From Sphagnum compactum (Eukaryota; Bryophyta; Sphagnopsida; Sphagnales): a stretch of DNA of 64,000 nt. The translations under genes and the position numbers were made by a program. The notes under the pieces are model-generated. The model searched no databases. It was given only the letters and a program-made list of their open reading frames with translations, and had not been told where the DNA came from. Below, piece after piece: positions 23,064 through 35,167 of this stretch (position 1 is its first letter; each line of letters opens with the position of its first letter). The stretch is taken from the NCBI GenBank assembly GCA_965153455.1, contig OZ234496.1, positions 20,638,304 to 20,702,303 on the forward strand, in the 5' to 3' direction.

Positions 23064-25700
23064 AATTGTGAGGGTTTTTTTTATGTTATTAAAAATATAT
23101 GGATATTGCATGTCGTGTAAGAGGAGGTTGATTTTAATTTATTTATGTAAATCCTCACATACATTTGATAATTACATAACATAATTCATTAATATGTTTG
23201 ATTTGTAATAATGGGGATTTGCATTGCTAGAAAGCTACATGAACCTCCTATCATTTTATTTTCTCGCATTGAAGTATGGCTCAAAGTGCATCCCATGCAT
23301 TAATTAGAACATCATGTTTTAACCCACATGAAACATCCCATATCATCAACAATGAACAAAATCCAAAATTGCACACGCTATGAAATTCATGATTGAAAAA
23401 GACCAATTGCACATAATGTAACAAAGAAAGTAAAGAATTTCAACAATGAAATGTAAAGTTGTGCACAATAAAAAAAGAAATTGAATAAATTGGTCTATTG
23501 CATTCCTTTTCGCTTTGATCACATTTAAATCACAGAGAACAATTTTGAATAGAATTTGCGCCTACCATTTGGTCACCATCTTGGGGATATAAAAACAATG
23601 TGAAGCAAAAAACACAAGAAAAATATTGGGATTGGTTTGGTTTTATTAAGGGCATTTCTTTCTATAAATGTCAAAATTTGAAAAAAAAAAATTTTTAAAG
23701 ATTTGAATCTCTAAATCTTTTGGAAGCAGAAAGTGAAGGTTTAGACAATGAAGGCTATAAGGATTGAAGTCGGAAGCATACAAGAAAATGACATAAATTT
23801 AAATCGACAAAACAATATGAATTGGATGGTGATTCAAAATTTGTAACTTGGAAGATGGATCCAAAAGCCAAACAGCAAAACATGAATTTAGATCTTGAAA
23901 AAAATCAAGATGCAGAACAAGAAGTGTATGAAACATTGAATAGAGGTACAATTTTGGAACCAAGAAGTTTGTAAACAGAAGTATGACCCATAGGACATCA
24001 AGTGTCTATAGTTGACATTGGAATGAGAAGAGAACTTTGGTATGGAGTTCGCATAGATTCCCTGGTTACAAAAAGTGATCTCCGATGAAGGGGATCAAAG
24101 TTTATGTATATATAAAAAAAGGGTTATCCATGTTTCCCAGGTGTCATCCATAGTTCAAAAACATTAGGAAAAAACAAATCTAGAGGATGAATTGTTAATG
24201 GTGGACCTTGGAAATTCCTCAAATCTAAAATATGTGAATAGTTGGAGTGATTACAATAAGTACGCAAACTTACCATTTGTGTACCAATTAGCATTGTCAA
24301 AGTATCATGAACTAGTAGAACACTTGGACATGGAAGATAACTATGATCCCAACATTCCAAAATGGGCAGATGCAAATTACCCAAGAACATCCCTATATGA
24401 TGCACAAGTGAATGTTCTAGAGGAAGCATTACCACTTCAATCAAACCATAGGACCAAAGGAATCAGAGGGAAAAAAAAATAATCTAGAATGTAGATGTTA
24501 TGATTATGTGGATTTAGCTAGGTTGGTTCAAACTTTTTCTAGAATTTGTGTTTTATGTATAATTAAAGGATGTGTGATCATATAATGTCCACAAATTGAA
24601 AATGAGGTGAGGGATGAATTTGTTAGATATGTGGGGCAATAGATGTTGGATATAAACTCTATAAAACAACCACAACCAAGAGAATTGATTCAAAATAGTT
24701 TTTAAAAATGGATACAAGAAATTGTTTTGGGTGAAGGACAGTTTGTACAAAAAAGATCCATAATTTTCCCAGTGTGAGTAAAGCATAACCATTTTCTATA
24801 AGACCAAATTTTATACCGTAGAAAATATAGACAAATGTTATACAATTTGAAGCTAAGTCGTCTAAAAAATAACACCATCACCAAGAATGCCTAAAATGAT
24901 GAGTGGGATACTTCAAATCCTAGTCAGTGTTTCAAAAGAACAACAAAATAGATTTGTGATGCCAAAAACAACTATAATATCTTGTAAGTTTAGACAAATT
25001 CTTAATGAACCATTAAAAAGAAAGAAACATTTTGAGAATGGTCAAGCTACATACCAAATACTGATGAGTATTCAACTTGGAAGAAGGGTAGACCAAACTC
25101 ATAGAATTTCAAGTAAGGGAATGGTGCCTATATTAAGACTTCAAACATGACTACAACAAGAAATTGGGCAAATTATAATGAGAAGAAATCACAACCACCT
25201 TAATCACACTAGCTAGACAATATTCATAATGCTAGAAAACACCAAAATAAATAACTTAAATTATGTTAGACTTCAAGTAACACAAAACAAACATCTTGTG
25301 TAATTGACATAGATATGGTTGTGCTTGTAATTTAAATTTCATCACAATAAGAACTTAAACACATATAAGCATTTTAATGAAAGATGAAACCTATAACTCA
25401 AGGTTTCCACAAAAATCATGTAATGTACCCCAACGACACAACATATAGTAATAGCAATGATCAACATAAATAGGAGGCATTTCTAATGGTATGAGGCATA
25501 AAGGTGTCTCACAAAACCTAATAGTTAGATAACACAATTGAAAGGACTTACAAGACATGATGGTTTGCAAAATGTTTGTAACAAGATTTTATAAAGGTCT
25601 AAAACAATGAAAAGATTTTCAAATAAATACCAAAGAACTTTGGTCCAAACTTGAAATTCAAAGGAATCTTAACAAAGGATATCAATATCTATGTCGATGA
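23064..25700 (+). other. AT-rich DNA with unidentified coding remnants
   Basis: Plus-strand open stretches occur at about 23690-23960, 24192-24482 (96 codons, rich in Tyr, Asn and Leu) and 24887-25150 (87 codons, basic). They read in the same direction and are separated by stops, which suggests one decayed ORF, probably from a transposon. I see no catalytic motif and do not recognise the family. Confidence 0.35.
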
Positions 25701-25759
25701 TGAACTCACAAATCAACTATCAACCTCCATTGTTGCCCATGAGGATCCATTGCCAAAAT

Positions 25760-26650
25760 TAAGTACGTGCATGATAGTTTGTAGGTGACGCGCCCCCAAG
25801 TTCCTTGTTTGACCCAAAAAAGGTCCAACTATGTTAAAGAATGGAAGTAGTTGGAACTTGGTGCCACTCCCATCTTCCAGCACTAAATGGGGTGAGAGGG
25901 GCATGCTGAAAGCTCCGGGATTAGACTAGGAAGAGGGACAACGTATTTACTTACTCGATCCTGCATCAAAACAACTAACAAGTTGGTTAGTTCACATTTG
26001 GGAACACCCTTGGTGTTGGGACAAGCCAAGGGCAACACGGACTCACTTGACTCACCACGGCTCGGACTCAGGGGAAGCCACCACCTTCCCCCATATAGTA
26101 TTCTCTGCGTTCACTCACGGCACCTATATCCGAATGGCTTTTTGTCCCGGGACTCCCAAGGAAGAGTCCCGAAACTGTCCCGGTTTGGACTCCCGGGACT
26201 TTGGAAGCTCATAATTCCCAACTCAGACCTCCGATTGGGATGAGGTCTGAAGCAAACTTGTAGCTCTCCTCAAGAGCTTTCCAACAGCATGTCACACTCC
26301 ACCTGCACTCACCGGGATCGGGTCGATTCCCGACTTTTAGTGGTCGGGAGTCAAACTGTCAGTTTGACTACCGGCCTTTCTTTCGACCATAACTTGTGCT
26401 GCAAATGTCTGAATGGCTCATGCGAGGCCATTTTCGACATCTAAATTTCAAGAACTTTTCAACGATATAAAGAACACTTCAATGCGAGGTGTTTTGACCC
26501 TTGCAATCAAGCTCTGAGTTTTTGGGAATCCCTGAGGACTCCAAGTTCTCACTTTCGGGAGTATGAGTTTCATCCTCACACTTGCCTCAAAGTGGCTTCT
26601 AATAGGACACCTTCTTTGTAGGTTTCAATGTGCATCAAGGTGGAATACAC
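25760..26650. other. GC-richer repeat-like block
   Basis: Base composition changes sharply here, with runs such as GGGACTCCCAAGGAAGAGTCCC and CCCGGTTTGGACTCCCGGGAC-like self-complementary stretches between AT-rich flanks. Direct and inverted copies of GGGACTC recur, giving hairpin potential. No coding frame is supported. An LTR or other inserted repeat is possible; no partner copy was found in the window. Confidence 0.4.
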
Positions 26651-28356
26651 CATTTAGTTTCTTCTGAATACACAAGTTGATCAAAAAATTTCATATAATA
26701 ATTAGCTAGAATACATGCCCACCTTTTGCTCTAATCGATCTTCATGTGTCTTTCAAGTTCAATTAAAATGTGTTTTGAAGGACTAATAGATAGTGTGTAA
26801 AAAATATCATTCTGAGAATTATTATCCTTAGTTTCTAAAGAAGCCACAATGCAATTCATTATTTCCCAAATGTGTTTATTCATGTGATTTTTTTTTCTTT
26901 GTTTCAAAGGTTTGATTCATGGAAAATCCATGCTATAAGTCCAAACATATTTAAGTTCATTTCAACATAGAAAAGATCGGTTATAATGTTAAATTAGTTT
27001 TTTTGGACCTTACGATGTTATCGGAATTTTTTGAAAATTTCACATGTCACAAATTTTTTATAATACTTAGTTCCCATAATTTTTTTGAGCAATTCCAAAT
27101 TTTATATTAAACTAAACCAAAAGTCATAGATTTTTCAAGAGTGGTTAGATTTACTGTCAATCATTATATTATGAATGCACCCCTAGCCGTCTTACTATCA
27201 AGGGGTTTAAATATAAACTTATACCCTCTTCCCTTTTTCTCCTTTGATTCACATTTTTCACACATCCACCATTGTTATGCATTTTTGTTCCAAGTTCACA
27301 CTTGCCCTAATTTTACCTCTAAGCTACAACATGTTCCTTCAAGTCTTTAGCATTAGGTAAGTTCCAATTTTTTTTGGTCATTTTTTATTTTGAGGGGTAC
27401 ACTATTCAAATAAAAGAAAAATACATTCATAAAAATATAAGGTGTAATATATTGGTTGTTGGGTAAAAATTATAAGTTAATTAGTTTAAAAAAAGATACA
27501 TTTCATTCAAATAATCAATTTAATCATAATATATGGTATGTAATAATTTGAAATAATGAATTATAATTTATATAAGGTGGTTTTAATATGTATATATTAG
27601 GAAATTAGATAATAATAGGGTGATAAAAATAGGTTGAACAATTATTTAATACCCCATAAAAATGGGATTTGACGCACGTAGACCCCAAACTTTAACTAAG
27701 TGTCCCTCCCAGGCTTTTTATATAAAAAATTTCCAACTTTTGATACAAATTAAAGTTGACCTCATTTGTTGTTGTGTCTTTTTTTATAGTCTAAGTGTTG
27801 ATGTGAATAGCCAACATTCAACCCCTTGTACTTGAAATGTGTTTTTTTCATTTTTTCAAAGGTGGTAGTTAAAAACTTGAGCTCCGTATTGTTATTTTCT
27901 TGGTTTTCTAGGTGTCGATGAAAGCTTTGTAAAGCTTACTACTTTTTGTTGCAAAAGTAACAAATGGTAGTTCAAATGTTTCATTGTTGTCATCTCGGTT
28001 TGTAGGGGTGGGGACAAGCTTGTCATTAGCCTTTTATTGTTTATTTTGGTGTTTTTTTCCATGAGGCATGAGGGTTCTCACATTTATAGGTTGCCTACAA
28101 CTGATAGCCTACATACTGATTTTGTATGCTTTATAGAAAGTTGTTCATGTTATTTATAGGAGGCTTCAATCCAGCCAAGGCTTTGTGATACTTGAAGGAT
28201 AGCAAAAAATCTAAACAAAGACTATTTTCAGCAGACAACTATTACCCTTCATTCTTATCAATCAGGGGCTGCACCTAAACAATTGACTTTTCAATCTTTA
28301 GAAGTTTTTGGCTTTTGCCAAACTACACCAAATCACTCTGCAATCTGGCTGTCAAA
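26651..28356. other. AT-rich intergenic DNA
   Basis: Low-complexity AT-rich sequence with many homopolymer T and A runs. I see no gene, no RNA gene and no clear repeat boundary. Confidence 0.6.
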
Positions 28357-28530
28357 CACCATTAGAAATCTTGTCATTTGCAACCAGTCACTATGCAACT
28401 GGCATGCAACTGGTTGTCATTTGTAACTATCTTGGTCATGTTTGCAACTACAAATTTGGTATTGTATAATTTTTGGGCCATACGATTGTGTGTGCAACTA
28501 ACATGCAACTAAATGTGTATAACATGGACA
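28357..28530. repeat. Left subterminal TGCAACT array of the CACTA-type element
   Basis: Several copies of (CA)TGCAACT or its variants are spaced irregularly in 170 bp, for example ATGCAACTGGCATGCAACTGG. The matching array sits at the opposite end of the element. Confidence 0.75.
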
Positions 28531-28639
28531 TGTGTCATAAAAATAATGGCCTAAATTTATACATACTTAAATACTATACTTAATATATCTACATAGGCTA
28601 TACATAATAGTATTATGTACTTCTAGTACTAAGGTTAAC

Positions 28640-29060
28640 CCCATGCTAACTTAGGCTAGTCTAAACTAACCTAGGTTAAATAAACAAAAAAGTTAAACTA
28701 ACCATGGCTAAATTTATTAGATTAAATCGATTATGGCTAAATTAAATTAATTTAAATTAACTAGGGCTAAATTAAGTTAGGCCAAACAAATTATGGCTAA
28801 ATCAAGTTAGGCTAAATTAAATTAAGTTAAATTAAACTAACTAGGCTAAAATAAACATGGCTAAATTAAGTTAGGCCAAACTAATTATGGCTAAACTAAA
28901 TTAAATTAGGATAAAATAAATATGGTTTAATTAAATTATGCTAAAATATTTATGGCTAAATTAAATTAGGCTAAAATTGACAATGGTTAAATTAAGTTAG
29001 GTTAAACTAATTATTGCTGAATTAAATTATGTTAAAGTAAGTTAAATTAAACCATGGTTT
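28640..29060. repeat. Degenerate tandem array, ~30-bp unit
   Basis: Repeating unit close to TTATGGCTAAATTAAATTAGG(C)TAAACTAA, with over ten diverged copies, inside the CACTA-type element. There is no coding potential. Such internal satellites are common in non-autonomous CACTA elements. Confidence 0.85.
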
Positions 29061-29458
29061 AAATATGTTTGACATTATTTAATTTTGGAATATTTTTTCA
29101 AAAAATGTACATTTGATTAAACAAAAAATTATTCAAAATCAATTAATATGATAATATTTTAAATTTTATTATAAATAATCATAATTATTAAGTAAATGTT
29201 TATTATAATTATAGTGATAATCAATTATATATAATTAATCAATAGGTATTATATATTTAAATTTTATTATTTATGTTAAAATATTAATGTAAATAGGCTA
29301 CACTAATTAACCTACAAGTATATAAAAATCCTAAGCAATTATTAATTTAAACTAGATTATAATATTAAAATCATATTTTCATCAAGTATTCATAATTATT
29401 AAATATCCTATAATCACCTTTGAAGTGTAAAAGAAAAGGAGTAATGAAAAACTAACAA

Positions 29459-29521
29459 GAAAAAAAAAAAAAAAAAAAAAACTTTCCAAGTTACAAAACG
29501 TTTTGTTTTTTTTTTTTTTTT
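29459..29521. repeat. Poly(A)/poly(T) inverted repeat
   Basis: A run of about 22 A, then a spacer containing the palindrome ACAAAACGTTTTGT, then about 18 T. The strand can fold into a long A-T hairpin. It lies within the CACTA-type element. Confidence 0.9.
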
Positions 29522-29524
29522 CTT

Positions 29525-29800
29525 AGGACTCCTCCTACTTTCAAAGCTCATAACTTTCTTATTTCTTATTCATTTTAAACGATTTAAAGTGTTGTAGGAG
29601 CGCCATCTGAAGTCCTACAAATCACATTCAAACTTTAATAGCAAAAATAACATAAAATGAACTTTCTAGGTGTTTAAGAACCGGCCTCAATAAAAAATTT
29701 TTGAGTTTTTTGACCCCCTTTACTTTGAGGGGCCATAACTTTCTCATTTCTAATCTGCTTTCAACGATTTTTAGTGTGTTAGATGCGCCAAGAGGAGGGC
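29525..29800. repeat. Diverged direct duplication (~180-bp spacing)
   Basis: Two related blocks share CATAACTTTCT(T/C)ATTTCT, then AACGATTT and AGTGTG/AGTGTT-like segments: one at about 29540-29620, one at about 29710-29795. This suggests an old tandem duplication inside the transposon. Confidence 0.6.
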
Positions 29801-30475
29801 TTCAAGTTTTTTTTGGACACCAAAAGCAACAAAACCCTCCCTTGGCTGTTATACTTTAATACAGTAGTTGCATCTAATGTGCAACTAGGCTGGTCCATGA
29901 GGTTTGCAATGGAATGTTTTAACCCATATCTTTTGGCTTCCAATTCTATTTGGTTCAGTATATAATTAAGAGCAATAGTTATGTTGAAACCAAATATCAA
30001 GTGCCATTGGGGATGAGAAAATGAAATAAACTTGACCTTTATGAAATGCTTAAACTTAAAAATAAAATTGGATTATTTTAAACCTATTTGTATAACCTAA
30101 ACCTAGCTATTTTTCAACCTAATTACACACCTAAATAAATTTACTTACTTAATAGGGTTTAATTATTATCTACCTACCTAGGCACCACGCGTCAACATCT
30201 TATTAGCCATAAATTTCATTAATTAATATTTTAAAAATTAAAAATAGGTGGGCCTTGGTTGCCACGTGTCACCATATAATTGGTGTTAAAAAATTGAACA
30301 TGTGTCAAATAATCAATGAACGTTCCATGGTGTGCCACATGTCATCATCCTAATGGCAAAAACTTTAATGATTGAGATTAATCCAATGAATTTTTAATTT
30401 TTGAAACGAAAAATAATAATGACACGTGTCCACAAGTTAGTTGTCTAATTTTTAAACATGTGTCATGTTTTGATT

Positions 30476-30712
30476 AGTTGCATGTAGTTGCAAAGAAAGT
30501 TGCACATAAGATGCAACTATACTGGATTGGTATGTATGTATGAACATGTATACTAACACCATATATACATGTTGCATACGTACTGTCGCATGCAACTACA
30601 TGTCATGTGCAACTTGTCTTAGGCAACTGCACAAATTTGCAGTTGCATGTGTCGCATGCAACTGAATTTCAGTTGCATGCGACAGTTGCAAAACCCAAAA
30701 TTTCTAGTAGTG
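30476..30712. repeat. Right subterminal TGCAACT array of the CACTA-type element
   Basis: More than eight copies of AGTTGCA/TGCAACT, several as GCATGCAACT, in both orientations, ending in the TAGTAGTG terminus. Inverted pairs such as AGTTGCATGCGACA and TGTCGCATGCAACT allow hairpins. Confidence 0.8.
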
Positions 30713-33700
30713 AAAACTGGGCAAAATAACTGACCTACACTGATTCAAGTTGACAAATAGACAGCTTCAATTCCTTCTTGCAAAATTCACTCAATACGTA
30801 CTCCATAAGATAACCTCCTACGAGCACATAAAAATGTACCTCCAAAAAATAAAATTCCATATTCGGCTCTCAAAAACTTTCATTTATGTCATAGTAGATG
30901 TATTTGATGCCCACCTTTCAAGCACCATACCTTTGTCTATATCACTGTGACTTCGTCTATGCCTAACTTGGCAATAGTCTGCCTCCCGAATATCATCAAT
31001 ATGACTCTTAATTACACAAACCCCAAACCCCAAAACAATTAGCTTCTTATTGATTAAAAGCATAAACAACTAGTGGTCAGTACCCTGTCAATGGTGACTT
31101 GATGTTAGCCAAGGAATGAACCTCAGAGACGTTACATACTATGATAAAAAAGGACTATAGTAAGGACTAGGCCCTTTTCGTCTTATGTGGTACACCTTAA
31201 AGGATTTTCACCAATACAAAAATATTCAATTCATGTCCCTTGCTAATTACATGTTATAGAAAAGTAGAAACTAAGTTACAGCCATAGTATTGTTATTGGG
31301 TTAATTTTGGAAGAAAATGACTAGTCTTGAATGGGGGGTGTTCAATCTCGGAGAGAATTTAGAGGAAACCCAATCATCCATCATTTAATGTGGATGGTGG
31401 ATTATGGATTAAATAACCAATGAGAGGGTGTTGGTTATTTGACATATTCCATTGTCTGGGAGCACTGAACATATTAGGTTTTGGGATACACCAGAAGGTA
31501 AGTTACCAAGTTCAAACAACAAGGAATTTGCAAAAAACCTATTAGGGAAGTATGCAAGTGCTAGAAGGCAACAAATATGTGATATAAATGGGGAACTAAT
31601 ATCCAATGGTATGCTACCACATAAGTGACAAACCCCTCCCCCCCAAATTGATTATATAGTTGTTGTTTTTACATTTTGAGTTGAGTTTTTATCTATTTGA
31701 CGTTCATTAGTGATATTTTGGTGTGATTGTTTGGTGTCTCTAGTTGAAGGAAGGAAGTTTAATTTTGAAGTTAGCTACTAGTAAATATCTTTGCTCATTT
31801 TAAAATTTATTTAACTAACTATCTATTGTTGGCTTCAAGGAAAAAAACTTCACAAATTGATTTCCTTCTAGTTTTTCTACCATAATCTAATGCATTAGAA
31901 GCTAAATAGAAAAGGCCCCTTGTTTTTTGCACTAATTTAGAAGGTTACTTGTATTTAGGGCATGTACAACATCATCCATCTTTTCCTTTGTAGGTTTTTT
32001 TGAACAACCTTGCTTGGAAGTGTCAGTGGGCCTAGTAGACTACTATTCATATTCCATGTTCGAATTGTATGGATTCTAATGCTTTTTATTTCCCCCCCAA
32101 AAAAGAGGTTTTGGCATGTTTTTTATAAAAAAAATTAATTGCATTTTGTGCAAGTCTTTAACTTCTCATTGGAGATTAATTCATTATTTTTTATGTTGGG
32201 GACTCTCTAATCCAAAATAAGAAAAAAGGAAAAAAAAATCTCTTTTGGCATTGATCCTTTCCATTCTTTGTTCATGCACTCTTATGAACACTTTTCACGT
32301 AACCCTAATTTTCCCCATACAATTACTTTGGCATTGTTTTCCATTCTCTTGTTATCTACACATTTGAGTAATTTTCTTTCCACTTGTTGCCCCACATGGC
32401 TACCATTGTCATGGACAAAAAACAATTTTGCAACATGAACATGGTTTGATAGGAATTTAATGAAAATGTAATGTGAGTTTTGGACAACAAGAAAACTATT
32501 ACCTTCGAAGAACAAAGAGCAAGCTAACATAGACTCCATACCAATATAGTTGGAAGCATGTTTCTAGAGCCAAGGAATAAGTTAGAACTTATTAGCAACA
32601 ACAAAATGTCACTAATAATGTTTTTTTTGTAGATTTTGTGTTATAGCCAAAGTGGCCATAATATATATATAAAATTTAGCCAAATTTAGCATATAGCAAA
32701 TATTGGAGAAAACAAATCCTTGTATATTCTTGGCTACCTACTGGGAGATTCTTTAAAAAACTCTGGCCAATTTAGGCCATTTTTTCCATGATAAATCTTT
32801 TTTGCATAGGTTGAAATCATAAATTTGACATCAAAATTTGGCAAAAATTAGCTAGTAAAAAAACCTTGGTTATGAATGAGGATAGTCTAGAGGATGTCAA
32901 CATATTATGTATATATAATCCTATAGAAGAGTCTTTATTGTGGCCAAACAAAGAGTGATTCACATGTTGCAAGCTCGTATAAATTAAATAGAAGGCACAA
33001 CAACATCATTATTATGATGGAAAAAGGTTACCAAATAAGGAGTATTGCATTTTTTCTTAATCTTTCAAAAATGCAAAAAATAAAAAGTGCATAAAGACTT
33101 TTATAAATGTACAAAAAAGTTTATGGGATGTACAAAAATCATATTTTTTCCTAGAGAAAAAGCTTATAGTAACATCATCACACCAACCTCCACCATACGT
33201 GTGGTGCCCAAACGTGATTCCATCAAAGCTTTCCATCATCTTGAGCCGCTCATCCATGAACAAATACCTCATCCATTGAATACCAACTTTTGGTCACGTG
33301 CCCCGTTTTAGAGATTCAAGTTTAAGGTCTAAGGTTTAGGACAACTTTTGCTTGAATGCATTTTTGTACATTCACATTAAGAACATATGAGGCACACATT
33401 CTCAAGATCATCATTAGCATTTTCATCAACACTCTCATTGAAATGTACCATGTAAGGTTACAAATGACAACCTCCTATAAGGCAAAGTAGTACAATGCCC
33501 AACATAAAAAAATTCGAAATTTTATATACTATATTTGCACAATGATTAACGTTGTAAATAATGTTTTTACACAACAATTTCAAAGAAATAACATGTGATG
33601 TAATGATGATAATCTTTATTTCAACCCAAAGGTCTAGGGTTCAATCTTTTTCCCAATTGTTTTTGCCAACAAACAAATGGATGAAAAATTTCATAAAACA

Positions 33701-33720
33701 TTTAAATAGTTTTTAAAAGT
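30713..33720. other. Intergenic DNA, no gene supported
   Basis: AT-rich sequence. A short plus-strand open stretch at about 31470-31628 (rich in Lys, Asn and Gln, ending TGA) may be a transposon fragment. The other frames here (30750, 30884, 32282, 33057 and 33087) show no family signature. The telling feature is the lack of repeats compared with the flanks. Confidence 0.5.
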
Positions 33721-33724
33721 TAGT

Positions 33725-34005
33725 TGCCTTTTGGAAGCAACTTCTCAAGGGAAAAGAAAACTAAGTGCTAGTTCCAAACAAGTTCCCTTTGGACAAGTTC
33801 CCTTTGGAGTAAGAAAAATTCTTTGGGGAAAAAAACAATTTCCTTAGGGAACAATGAATTTTCCTAAGGAAAGGCCCAAGTTCCTTGAGGAGAAATGCAC
33901 CTTCTTTACCTAAGGAAAAGCCCAAGTTCCCTAATGAAAAAAACTTCCTTGGGGAACAATGAATTTTCCTTGGGGAAGGGCTCAAGTTCTCGAAAAAATA
34001 TATGT
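33725..34005. repeat. Degenerate tandem repeat rich in TTCCTTNGGGGAA
   Basis: TTCCCTTTGGA, TTCCTTAGGGAACAATGAATTTTCC and TTCCTTGGGGAACAATGAATTTTCC recur. The best pair is at about 33838 and 33944, roughly 106 bases apart. Each CCTTNGGG(A) core is partly self-complementary. Confidence 0.8.
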
Positions 34006-34600
34006 TCCAAATCTTTTTACAATTAGAACAATTTTATATTTATTTTTATATAAGCTTGCAACCTATCATTGGAAAAATTTCGAGGAGAATTACAACTTTA
34101 TATTTAAAAGCATTTCAATCAAAACTCATGTATAAAAGTTATGATCATATAAACTTACTATAATTGTGTCGAGCCCAATACCACATTTAACTTGTTGCTA
34201 CTGTTTAGTGTTTGCTCGTCAAATGGAGATTGTTGCATATTAAACAATTGTGGCATTGAAACTTGGTTCAATTACATATGATAACTTTGTAAGCAAGCAA
34301 ATTGGGTTGTGTGGAGCTGAAAGAGTGGCTCAAAAGATTGAGGAATGAACACTTATAATGTGGCAAGGTCATATGTAATTATCCCTATTTTCTTTCTTAC
34401 TAACAGCTTGGAACAAAATTGTAGTTTTTGTTCAAACTTGTTTGCATCATTTTAATGATCCTAGGTTACTATAATTTCCATAATAGTGGAATTTCACAAT
34501 CACCTTCCCACAAGTTGTTAGCATGTGCATGTAATAATATATGTAGTTAGCAGACTTCATGCTCCTCATGTGAGAAGTGCAGATGCAAGAAAAATGTATG
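34006..34600. other. Intergenic DNA
   Basis: AT-rich spacer between two tandem arrays. Nothing further is seen. Confidence 0.5.
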
Positions 34601-34604
34601 TTGC

Positions 34605-34870
34605 AGCTGTATTTTAAGGACTCTCTAGGAAGTGTTGCGAAGTTTGTGTCTTGCAAAAAGGTCTGAAGTTTTGCAAAGTGTGTTTTGTAATTGAAGGTTG
34701 TGAAGTTGCAATCAAGTCTCTTGCAAACACTCTAAGAAGTGTTACAAAGTGTGTGTCTTTGCAAAAAGTTGTGAAGTTGCAAAGTGTGTTGCAAAGTGTG
34801 TTTTGTAATTGAAGGTTGTGAAGTTGCAATCAAGTCTCTTGCAAACTTTGTTAAAAGTCAGAAGTTTTGC
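34605..34870. repeat. Tandem duplication, two to three ~120-bp units
   Basis: The block GTTTTGTAATTGAAGGTTGTG with AAGTTGCAATCAAGTCTCTTG occurs at about 34681 and again at about 34799 with essentially no change. Shorter GTGTTGCAAAGTGTG units lie between. It lies 300-560 bases beyond the 3' end of the xylosyltransferase gene. Confidence 0.9.
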
Positions 34871-35167
34871 AAATTCAGTTTAAATGGTGCTGCTGCCCAA
34901 ATTAATTATAGGCGGGCCACCTGACTCACAAAATTTGTGTAAATTGCCACTAATAAGCGCATGTTAAGCTTTTATCTTATCACTCTGCCTAGCAGACAGT
35001 TGCTGCTGCTGCTGCTGCTGCACTAACTCCATGTCCAACTGCACATGTTTACAATTTGCAACAGCAGCTATTGTAACTACTTCCTTGAATTGCATGACCA
35101 CCCAACTCACAAATCGCACAAGGTCGCTTACAAAAAAAAATCAAAGTAGCTGCTGCTGCTGCTACAG
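34871..35167 (-). other. 3' flank of the xylosyltransferase gene with GCT repeats
   Basis: Probable 3' UTR and downstream flank. Two short CAG/CTG-type runs occur at about 35001-35022 and 35151-35163. No polyadenylation site can be assigned with confidence. Confidence 0.4.

Larger units (their letters stand above)
28357..30712. mobile_element. Non-autonomous CACTA-type DNA transposon
   Basis: The left end CACCATTAGAAATCTTG and the right end (read inward on the minus strand) CACTACTAGAAATTTTGG are inverted repeats. They continue into TTTGCAAC on both sides. The flanks are AAA at 28354-28356 and AAA at 30713-30715, a 3-bp target duplication typical of the CACTA superfamily. The subterminal 150-230 bp at each end carry many copies of TGCAACT/AGTTGCA in both orientations, like CACTA transposase-binding repeats. 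The 2.36 kb interior holds AT-rich tandem repeats and no transposase frame, so it is non-autonomous. The left terminus is CACCA rather than CACTA. Confidence 0.85.

Noticed and set aside
28640-29060. Regularly spaced repeats considered as a CRISPR-like array
   Set aside because: Units are diverged, contiguous AT-rich satellite without unique spacers, in a plant nuclear context.
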